Source of the DNA: a bacterium
Lineage (GTDB): Bacteria > SZUA-79 > Acidulodesulfobacterales > Acidulodesulfobacteraceae
DNA length: 14,071 nt
Direction: 5' to 3'
Assembly: GCA_021821565.1 (NCBI GenBank)
Contig: JAKACI010000014.1
Location: 1-14,071 of the forward strand
Notes under the pieces: model-generated
Told to the model about the DNA's origin: nothing
The model's database searches: none
What the model saw: only the letters and a program-made list of their open reading frames with translations
Shown: piece by piece, positions 1 to 5,823 of the stretch
Numbering within the stretch: the stretch's first letter is position 1
Layout of the letters: every line of letters begins with the position of its first letter
Position numbers and translations under genes: made by a program

Positions 1-2010
1 CGAATATTTTTCTATTATTTCTTCCGGTGCAACAAAATTGCCAAGACTTTTTGACATTTTTTTTCCGCTTTTATCAAGACCCCATCCGCTTATCATAACA
101 TTTTCAAAAGGAACATCCCCCGTATGATAAATTGATTTAACAACGGTATAAAAAAGCCATGTTCTTATTATCTCCTGCGCTTGAGGTCTTAAAGCCATAG
201 GAAATATTTTTTTATTTTTGTTATTTTTTAAATTAGTGTCGCTTAAATTATAATTATCAATATTTTTATTTTTAACAATTATATCATTATTTATATTTTT
301 ATTTATGCCGTCATTAGTAATATTGTTCGCTCTGCCGTTAATATTATCGCTATTGCCGATATTATTAATATTATTTATTGTAGAAATATTATAACCGCTA
401 ATATCATTAGCATTATTATTGTCCGAAACAAAATTAGCCCAGTTTGAATTTATAAAGGGAGTCATTGAAGACGTCATCCATGTATCCATCACATCTTTTT
501 CAGGAATAAATTCATTATTTCCGCAAACAGGGCATATATCTATATGTTTAGGTCTTGAAACGACAGGGTCTACGGGAAGCTCGTCTTCTTTTGCAATAAT
601 AGGTTCATTGCATTTAGAACAATACCAGACAGGAAACGGTACGCCGTAAAATCTTTGCCTTGAAATATTCCAGTCCCACTTAATATTTTGAACCCATTCG
701 TCATATCTTGTTTTCATAAAAGCAGGATACCAATTAAGTTTATTCCCTGCTTCAATAAATTTATCTTTATGGTCTAATATTGGAATAAACCATTGGGGAG
801 TTTGAATAAATTCAACAGCGGTACTGCATCTGTCATGAATTCCGACATTGTGCTTTAATTTTTTTTCGTTTTTAATCAACAATAATTTTTTTAAATCTTC
901 GACTATAACTTTTTTAGCATCCTTGACGCTGATTCCTTTATAAGCGCCCGCCTTTTCATTTAATTTGCCTGAAGGTTCAATGATAATCGCCGTTTCTAAT
1001 TTATGCTCTTTCCATTTTTTTACGTCTTCAGCATCGCCCCATGTGCAAACCATCATAAGACCTGTTCCGTATTCTGTTTCTACCGATTCGTCAAACTTGA
1101 CGGGAACGGTATGATTATAAATAGGTATTTTAATTAATTCATCTTTTAAATGAAGATATCTTGGGTCGGAAGGATTAGCGTAAATTGCAACACATGCGCC
1201 GAGAAGTTCCGGTCTTGTAGTAGATATAATAAGTTTTTCTTCGGAAGATGAAATAAATTCAATATCGTATAAAACTCCGTCAAATTCTTCAATTATAATA
1301 TCAGCCTGCGCAAGCGAAGTTCTGCATAAAGGACACCATATAATAGGCTCATTCCGTCTTTCTACTAATTTTTTATCATAAAGTTCAATAAAAGATTTTT
1401 GCGATGTTTTTCTGCATTTGCCGTCAATAGTTGAATAAGTCAAATCCCAATCTACGCTTATCCCTAAAGCCTGCCATAATTCTTTGTAAGTGTTTATACC
1501 TATTTTTGTTTCTTTCAGGCATAAATCAATAAACTCGTCTCTTGTAATTTTAGACTTGTTTATTTTATACTTTTTTTCAACATATCTTTCGGTAGGAAGA
1601 CCGTTATCGTCAAATCCCATAGGATAAAAAATGTTAAAACCTTTCATCCGCTTGTATCTGATAATAAACTCGGCTTGCGAATAGCTCATCGCATGACCGA
1701 CGTGAAGATGAGCGGAAGATACATAAGGAGGAGGCGTGTCTATTGAAAAAATAGGTGAAAAGACGGGCGCATCTGCGTTTAAGTAATAAGAATCTGAATT
1801 GGAATCACAAAAAGATGAAACCGCCGTAGGCACATTTTGCCGCTCTCCAGTAATTTCTTTAATATCTTCGTTCAGACTGTCTTTGCCTTTGTCTGTAGAT
1901 TTATCTTTAAATTTATATATATTATTGCTTTCCCAATACTCGGCAATTCTTTTTTCTGCCGACTTATAATCATAATTTTTAGGAAAGTCTTTAAAATTAG
2001 TATTTTGCAT
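1..2010 (-). CDS. valS: Valyl-tRNA synthetase, archaeal/rickettsial type (3' end beyond left edge)
   Basis: Class I synthetase that charges tRNA(Val) in the cytoplasm. The frame is open from the ATG at 2010-2008 to base 1, giving 670 visible residues; an in-frame stop at 2023-2025 leaves this as the only ATG start, without a clear Shine-Dalgarno. Visible: TPPPYVSS followed by the HIGH-type motif HLHVGH (residues 101-106), GFDDNGLPTE (from about 132), the editing-domain region with a CPLC pair (about 225), two CxxC pairs (about 462 and 493), DVMDTWMTSSMTP, FPMALRPQAQEIIRTW, and KMSKS (651-655, bases 46-60). The GFDDNGLPTE block is the archaeal/rickettsial form rather than the usual bacterial one. 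The anticodon-binding domain lies outside the window. Oddities: a roughly 65-residue Asn-rich insertion (about 528-600) between the MTSSMTP and RPQ blocks, and a polar stretch at about 33-80 before the catalytic core. IleRS was considered; the DDNGLPTE and MTSSMTP blocks favour ValRS. Confidence 0.93.
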   Translation of the reverse strand, partial: MQNTNFKDFPKNYDYKSAEKRIAEYWESNNIYKFKDKSTDKGKDSLNEDIKEITGERQNVPTAVSSFCDSNSDSYYLNADAPVFSPIFSIDTPPPYVSSAHLHVGHAMSYSQAEFIIRYKRMKGFNIFYPMGFDDNGLPTERYVEKKYKINKSKITRDEFIDLCLKETKIGINTYKELWQALGISVDWDLTYSTIDGKCRKTSQKSFIELYDKKLVERRNEPIIWCPLCRTSLAQADIIIEEFDGVLYDIEFISSSEEKLIISTTRPELLGACVAIYANPSDPRYLHLKDELIKIPIYNHTVPVKFDESVETEYGTGLMMVCTWGDAEDVKKWKEHKLETAIIIEPSGKLNEKAGAYKGISVKDAKKVIVEDLKKLLLIKNEKKLKHNVGIHDRCSTAVEFIQTPQWFIPILDHKDKFIEAGNKLNWYPAFMKTRYDEWVQNIKWDWNISRQRFYGVPFPVWYCSKCNEPIIAKEDELPVDPVVSRPKHIDICPVCGNNEFIPEKDVMDTWMTSSMTPFINSNWANFVSDNNNANDISGYNISTINNINNIGNSDNINGRANNITNDGINKNINNDIIVKNKNIDNYNLSDTNLKNNKNKKIFPMALRPQAQEIIRTWLFYTVVKSIYHTGDVPFENVMISGWGLDKSGKKMSKSLGNFVAPEEIIEKYS

Positions 2011-2132
2011 AGTTTTATAAGTTTATCAATTTTTTAGATAAAAATCAAACTATCTTTAACCGTGGATTAATTTTTGCATAATACTAATAATTATTATAAT
2101 ATAAAAAACGTCCGAAATGACTGCTATATGCA

Positions 2133-2180
2133 ATCTATCCGAAAATGGCTGTAATCGGTGTAATCGGATAGATAGATAGA
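2133..2180. repeat. Inverted repeat with tandem 9-mers and a GATA tract
   Basis: ATCTATCCG (2133-2141) and CGGATAGAT (2165-2173) are perfect inverted copies around a 23-base loop. Inside and overlapping the right arm is the 9-mer TGTAATCGG twice in tandem (2150-2158 and 2159-2167), followed by a GATA microsatellite (2166-2180). It lies between the divergent starts of valS and the accessory island, so a regulatory or insertion-scar role is possible. The rest of 2011-2203 is AT-rich and shows nothing else recognisable. Confidence 0.5.
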
Positions 2181-2203
2181 GGCAGAAAAACGGTGAAAGC
2201 AGT

Positions 2204-2503
2204 TTGATTTTTACTATTAAAAATGGTATATTTATCCTATTACACATACGAAAACGGATAGATGAGAATAAAGGGTTAATAAACGATTTTATTCTTGTCG
2301 TCGAAACTGCGCTAAGTTTACATATAAATCATAGGGAATCCGAAGATATAGATTTATTCACAGAAAAAGGGTTTTTAAATAAGCAAAAAATAAATTCTTT
2401 AATATATCAATTTTTTAAAGACTATGCTTTATTTATAAATCAAGAAAATTATCTTGAATTTTTAATAAACAATATAAATGAAGAACAATCATTAAAATTA
2501 TGA
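2204..2503 (+). pseudogene. AbiEii-type nucleotidyltransferase (DUF1814-like) fragment, truncated
   Basis: A 99-codon open frame beginning at a TTG with no convincing ribosome site. Residues about 30-55 (LVVETALSLHINHRESEDIDLFT) match the signature of the AbiEii/AbiGii-type nucleotidyltransferases, normally GGTALAL..HR.S.DiDlF. The HRxS and DxD elements remain, but the GG pair of the active-site loop reads VE. Family members usually run well over 200 residues with a C-terminal half containing a KDxxD-type segment; here the frame stops at 2501-2503 shortly after the 'LEFLINNI' strand. I infer a decayed remnant with start and end both lost. Its stop overlaps the next ATG in ATGA, so it could also survive as a short leader translated into the downstream gene. 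Similarity is by eye only. Confidence 0.55.
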
Positions 2504-2514
2504 TAAATACATTA
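2489..2514 (+). repeat. Imperfect direct repeat, left copy, at MNT/HEPN pair
   Basis: This sequence has the form TCATTAAAA, a few bases, then GATAAATACATTA. It recurs at 3273-3301 with three extra bases in the middle. The two copies bracket the MNT/HEPN genes almost exactly, and both encode a terminal ...SLK(Q)L-stop in the frame that ends there. It could be a recombination scar or chance in AT-rich DNA. Confidence 0.45.
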
Positions 2515-2850
2515 AACCATAAAGAAGACGCAAATAATATTCTTAATACCTCCAAAAAAATAATAACCGAAGGAATAGAAAAGGCGGGATATAAAGTGGA
2601 AGCTATATATCTTTTTGGTTCCCGTGCAAGAGGAGACTATAAAGAAGATAGCGACTGGGATTTTTTTGTCGTAATCAACAAGGATATTTCGTTTAAAGAC
2701 GAAAGACATATAATTGCAAAATTACAAAGAATAATGGCGGAATTAAATATTAGCAACGATATTATAGTAAATTCTAAAAATGAACTTAATAAAAACAATA
2801 ACGTTGGAAATATAACTTATTACGCTTTAAAATACGGAGTGATGATATGA
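2500..2850 (+). CDS. MNT-type nucleotidyltransferase (putative antitoxin of an MNT/HEPN pair)
   Basis: A 116-residue minimal nucleotidyltransferase of the DNA polymerase beta fold. The hallmark GSRARGDYKEDSDWDFFV (about residues 41-58) gives the G-S nucleotide-binding turn and the metal-binding D-x-D pair; a third carboxylate is likely the Asp of NDIIV (about 86-90). All catalytic residues look intact. In studied MNT/HEPN pairs (MntA-HepT) the MNT protein AMPylates the HEPN toxin and neutralises it; transferring that role here is inference. Its ATG overlaps the stop of the upstream fragment, and its own stop overlaps the ATG of the HEPN gene by four bases, so the pair is translationally coupled. 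No Shine-Dalgarno precedes 2500, consistent with coupling from upstream. Length is normal for the family. Confidence 0.85.
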   Translation: MINTLNHKEDANNILNTSKKIITEGIEKAGYKVEAIYLFGSRARGDYKEDSDWDFFVVINKDISFKDERHIIAKLQRIMAELNISNDIIVNSKNELNKNNNVGNITYYALKYGVMI

Positions 2851-3290
2851 ACGATGAAACTGTAAATGAATGGATAAAATACGCTAATGACGATTTAAAA
2901 GCCGGAACTATTTTATTTAAGAATAATTCTGATGCATTTAAAAGTATAGTTTGCTTTCATATGCAGCAAGCAGTGGAAAAATATCTTAAAGCGTATTTAA
3001 TTTTTAATAATAAAGAAATTGATAAACATAAAACGCACAATATCTCAAAATTAATTGAAGATTGTAAGAAAATAGATATTGATTTTAATAATCTTTATAA
3101 AACAAATATCAACGAATTGAATATTTATGCGGTTGAAATAAAATATCCGTCATCTTCTAAACTAATATCTTTAGACGACGAAAGAGAAGCAATATCTATT
3201 GCAGAGCAGGTAAGGCTTTTTGTTATTAATAAAATAAAAGAATTGAACAACGATAACGATGACGATGAACCGTCATTAAAACAACTATAA
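2847..3290 (+). CDS. HEPN-domain protein (putative toxin partner of the MNT protein)
   Basis: A 147-residue, mostly helical HEPN protein of the PF05168 type. Recognisable are WIKYANDDLKAG at the N-terminus, the central helix FHMQQAVEKYLKAYLIFNN (about residues 37-55), then KHKTHNISKLIEDC, and a C-terminal Y..EIKYPS segment with a closing helix rich in E/A/I. Typical members read 'HdlleL' and 'aRYP' at the last two places; here the RYP arginine is lysine, and I do not see a clean RNase-type Rx4-6H, so nuclease activity is uncertain. A good ribosome site, GGAG at 2836-2839, lies seven bases before the ATG. The tail is acidic (NDNDDDEPS). HEPN/MNT pairs are a common mobile toxin-antitoxin class; a substrate-binding partner role without toxicity is the alternative. 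Confidence 0.83.
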   Translation: MNDETVNEWIKYANDDLKAGTILFKNNSDAFKSIVCFHMQQAVEKYLKAYLIFNNKEIDKHKTHNISKLIEDCKKIDIDFNNLYKTNINELNIYAVEIKYPSSSKLISLDDEREAISIAEQVRLFVINKIKELNNDNDDDEPSLKQL

Positions 3291-3301
3291 TAAATACATT
3301 A
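3273..3301 (+). repeat. Imperfect direct repeat, right copy, at end of HEPN gene
   Basis: The partner of the repeat at 2489-2514: TCATTAAAA, then CAACT, then ATAATAAATACATTA. It covers the last codons and stop of the HEPN gene. Weaker similarity continues for some ten bases on either side (GATGAA upstream; GCCAAAAGA against ACCATAAAGA downstream). Confidence 0.45.
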
Positions 3302-3303
3302 GC

Positions 3304-3320
3304 CAAAAGAGCTTCTTTTG
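3304..3320 (+). terminator. Possible weak stem-loop after the HEPN gene
   Basis: CAAAAGA and TCTTTTG form a perfect 7-bp stem around GCT, 13 bases after the HEPN stop, followed shortly by TTTT. The stem is AT-rich and the T-run short, so termination here is a guess. Confidence 0.22.
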
Positions 3321-3373
3321 ATGTTTTACCTATTAATAATATTAAATATCTTAATACTTTAAATCCCACAACG

Positions 3374-3475
3374 TTAAGATAAAACAAAAAACCACATTAC
3401 TGATTTATTAGAATTGTTACTTAATTCAATTGCATCTAATTTAAATTCTTTTGAATAAGACCTTCTTTCTTCCAT
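3374..3475 (-). pseudogene. IS3-family transposase OrfA, N-terminal fragment
   Basis: A 33-residue reading frame from ATG 3475-3473. The first 26 residues, [20 protein letters not shown] and on to NSNKSV, match the start of IS3-family OrfA (helix-turn-helix) proteins, whose N-termini commonly read RR.YS.EFKLEAV.L....KSV. After KSV the similarity stops abruptly and the frame ends seven codons later, so only the tip of the gene remains. A strong ribosome site, GGAGG (3485-3489), is kept nine bases upstream, so a short peptide could still be made. The DNA-binding motif is incomplete and there is no catalytic domain. Confidence 0.75.
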
Positions 3476-3554
3476 AATAAAAAACCTCCGGTTAGATTAT
3501 ATTAATTATTTTAATATACTCTTAACTGAGTGTCTATTAAATTATAGCAGGTCA
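3399..3554 (-). mobile_element. Remnant of an IS3-family insertion sequence (one terminus plus start of orfA)
   Basis: Read on the minus strand, the element begins at 3554 with TGACCTGCTATAATTTAATA followed by GACACTCAGTTAAGAG. This resembles known IS3-family terminal inverted repeats, which begin TGA and carry a GGACAC or AGACAC block followed by TAAG..AG. A leader, an RBS and the first 26 codons of orfA follow, after which IS similarity ends near 3399. The opposite terminus and orfB are absent. The 3302-3398 stretch next to it is not assignable; on the minus strand it includes TTGTGGGATTTAAAG, which might be the edge of another lost element. Confidence 0.72.
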
Positions 3555-3740
3555 AGAATGTATTTTAGAGCCTTAAAAAAATTTTTAGACTATACCAATA
3601 AAAATAATTTGTATAAAACAAAATTAACAGAACTTTCTATGGGAACTTCCGGCGATTTCTCCGCCGCAATAGAAGAAGGCGCCACGATAGTAAGATTGGG
3701 TACCGTTATTTTCGGGGAAAGAATTTACGCCTATAAATAA
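3555..3740 (+). pseudogene. yggS: YggS/PROSC-family PLP-binding protein, 3' remnant
   Basis: The frame encodes [11 protein letters not shown], then about 15 residues, then [30 protein letters not shown] and a short tail. LSMGMSxDFxxAIxxGATxVRxGTxIFG is the C-terminal signature of the YggS/PROSC family (pyridoxal phosphate homeostasis), which contributes the phosphate-binding part of the PLP site. Full-length members are about 220-230 residues; only about the last 60 are present. The remnant starts exactly where the IS3 terminus ends (3554/3555), so the gene appears to have been cut by the insertion, with the 5' part lost by a later deletion. The ATG at 3558 is incidental. No function is expected, as the lysine-bearing N-terminal barrel is missing. 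Confidence 0.85.
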
Positions 3741-3858
3741 TTATTATATTTATTATATTATAACATAATAAATTTTTTACGTTATAACTCAAACATTTAT
3801 TAAATATTAAAGAAAATAATCTATAATATTAAATAATAAATATATTATAAAAAAATCT

Positions 3859-5715
3859 TTAAATCTCTATCCTCATCAATATGCCATGTATTTTTTCAGG
3901 CGGAAGATTGTAAAATCTCACAAAAGAAGGAGACAATTTTTTTATTATAGCAAATATTTTCCATATAACATTATTGCTTATTACTTCTTCTATGCCGTAA
4001 AATATAACCTTTTCATCTACATTATAATTGCGCAGAATATTCTCAATATTTACTATTTCAAGATATCCCGCTTTAATAATAAAATGCTTTAAGCCCGGCG
4101 CAATACTGCTTTCAAACTTGCTGTCTATACCGTACGGGGTATGTTTTGTATGAATTGAAACTATTATATTGTTTTCATATATTATATTGTTTTCAAACAA
4201 TGTGGTGGTTATATAATAAGGTATTTTACTTATATCTCTCGCAAAAAATAAAGCCGAGCCTTTAATCTTTGGCATATCTTTATATAAGTCATTGTATTTT
4301 TTAAGAAATTTATCAATATCCGTTAGCTTATATGCTTTATATAATTTTTCCTGTCCTTTTGTATATATTATAATTATTAAGAACGGGACTATCGCTATAA
4401 GAAGAGCAACATAACCGCCTTTTAACGTTTTAAACAGGATATTAGATGTAAAAAAAGAAGCATCTATAAATATTATAAATATAGCAGATATAAACGATAT
4501 AAATTTGCGCTCATGATAAAAATATATGCTTATCATTATACCAGTAAACGTCATAGTCCCGCTAACCGCAAGACCGTATGCCATAGCTATATTGTCCGAT
4601 GTTCTGAATATGACCATTATTAAAACAACGCAAATAAATAAAAACCAGTTTGCAATACTTATATAAATTTGCGATTGAAGTTTATCCGAAGTATATTGAA
4701 CTTTTAAAAGCGGCAGAATTCTCGTCGTGATTCCCTGATAAATGATAGAAAATATACCGCTTATTACAGCCTGCGACGCTATAACGGTAGCTATTATGCT
4801 TAAAAACAAAAATGGAATATACAATAAGTGAGATTCTTCGTATATCATTTGAAAAAATACATTGCTTGACTTTAAATGATTTGCCATAAAAGAACCTTGC
4901 CCTATATAACTTAGCACTAACGTGCCGAATACAAAATACCACGCCTTTCTTATAGGGTTCCTGCCGATATGACCCATATCCGCATATAATGCTTCTCCGC
5001 CGGTAGCGGATAAAATAACGTCAGATAGCACAAATAAACTTATAATACTGTGTCCTACAATGTTCCTCGCATTCATATTAAGATGGAATATAAAAACCAA
5101 AGCATAATATGGATCTATTGCTTTTAAAATGATAGGATTGTAAAAGATTGATATAAGTCCCGTAATTCCCAGCGTAATAAACCATACTAACATTATAGGA
5201 CCAAATGTTTTTGCTACTTTATCTGTCCCTTTATGCTGAAACCAGAATAAAAATATTGCTATAATAACTGATATAAAAACTATAAGAGACGTCGTCGTCA
5301 TTTTAAAAGCAGGAATTAAAGTAATTCCTTCCACCGCGCTTAATATACTTATCGCAGGAGTTATTACGCTGTCCCCTATTAACAAAGACAAGGCAATATA
5401 AGAAATTATAGTAATAAACGCCATTTCTCTTGCAGATTTTACGACTTTTCTCAATACATCCCGTAGTATAATAGTCCCGCCTTCGTTATTTTCACTGATA
5501 TTCATAGCAAACCAGACATACTGAACGGAGACTATTATTATTAAAGTCCATATAATAAGGGATATTACGCCTAATATATTAAAAACGGTCGGTCTTAGAT
5601 ATGCGAATATTACTGCTAAAGTGTAGATAGGGCTTGTCCCGATATCTCCGAAAACAAGACCTAATGCTTTTATAGGATTGCTTTCGTGAAAATTTTTTAA
5701 ATCTGCGTATTTCAA
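3859..5715 (-). CDS. kup: Kup-family potassium uptake transporter
   Basis: A 618-residue KUP/HAK/KT K+ transporter, probably a proton-coupled importer in the cytoplasmic membrane. Family blocks seen: GDIGTSPIYTL (residues 23-33) in the first helix, NNEGGT (76-81), GDSVITPAISILSAVEG (114-130), and ATGGEALYADMGHIGRNPIRKAWY (about 238-261). About twelve hydrophobic segments fill residues 15-450, followed by a soluble C-terminal domain of about 165 residues, the usual arrangement and length. The start is TTG at 5715-5713, supported by AAGGA six bases upstream and by the normal distance to GDIGTSP. Kup works at low pH, which would fit an acidic habitat, but that is inference. It lies 108 bases after the permease gene; a repeated AT-rich palindromic site in that gap may carry its promoter or operator. 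The 118 bases beyond its stop are nearly pure A/T with no clear terminator. Confidence 0.95.
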   Translation of the reverse strand: MKYADLKNFHESNPIKALGLVFGDIGTSPIYTLAVIFAYLRPTVFNILGVISLIIWTLIIIVSVQYVWFAMNISENNEGGTIILRDVLRKVVKSAREMAFITIISYIALSLLIGDSVITPAISILSAVEGITLIPAFKMTTTSLIVFISVIIAIFLFWFQHKGTDKVAKTFGPIMLVWFITLGITGLISIFYNPIILKAIDPYYALVFIFHLNMNARNIVGHSIISLFVLSDVILSATGGEALYADMGHIGRNPIRKAWYFVFGTLVLSYIGQGSFMANHLKSSNVFFQMIYEESHLLYIPFLFLSIIATVIASQAVISGIFSIIYQGITTRILPLLKVQYTSDKLQSQIYISIANWFLFICVVLIMVIFRTSDNIAMAYGLAVSGTMTFTGIMISIYFYHERKFISFISAIFIIFIDASFFTSNILFKTLKGGYVALLIAIVPFLIIIIYTKGQEKLYKAYKLTDIDKFLKKYNDLYKDMPKIKGSALFFARDISKIPYYITTTLFENNIIYENNIIVSIHTKHTPYGIDSKFESSIAPGLKHFIIKAGYLEIVNIENILRNYNVDEKVIFYGIEEVISNNVIWKIFAIIKKLSPSFVRFYNLPPEKIHGILMRIEI

Positions 5716-5721
5716 ATTTTT

Positions 5722-5726
5722 TCCTT
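5722..5726 (-). promoter_or_regulatory. Ribosome binding site deciding the TTG start of kup
   Basis: On the minus strand AAGGA lies six bases before TTG (5715-5713). No in-frame ATG is closer to a comparable site, so the TTG start is preferred. Confidence 0.65.
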
Positions 5727-5757
5727 TTTTATTTAATTTTTAATAATTTTTATAATA

Positions 5758-5795
5758 TTTTATGATTATTATCTGATACTTTTATGATTATCATA
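5758..5795. promoter_or_regulatory. Two 22-bp-spaced copies of TTTTATGATTATYAT upstream of kup
   Basis: TTTTATGATTATTAT (5758-5772) and TTTTATGATTATCAT (5780-5794) match at 14 of 15 bases and start 22 bp apart, about two helical turns. The second contains the 13-bp palindrome TATGATTATCATA (5783-5795). They sit 43-80 bases upstream of the kup start, where a promoter or operator would be expected. GATAATCAT on the other strand recalls half of a Fur-type box, but one half-match in AT-rich DNA is weak. Confidence 0.3.
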
Positions 5796-5823
5796 TATAT
5801 TCTTAAGATTAATCTAACTTTCT

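Noticed and set aside
419..649. Plus-strand open frame of 76 codons
   Set aside because: Antisense shadow of valS; the minus-strand frame carries conserved synthetase motifs across the same bases.
2113..2180. Possible third copy of the MITE-like element
   Set aside because: AATGACTGC and ATCTATCCG resemble pieces of the element, but the terminal repeats and the GTCATTCC hairpin are missing.
2056..2247. Minus-strand open frame of 63 codons beside valS
   Set aside because: No recognisable domain, hydrophobic AT-rich composition, and it overlaps the repeat block and the start of the nucleotidyltransferase fragment.
4682..4942. Minus-strand open frame of 86 codons
   Set aside because: Lies in another frame inside kup, which has clear family motifs there.
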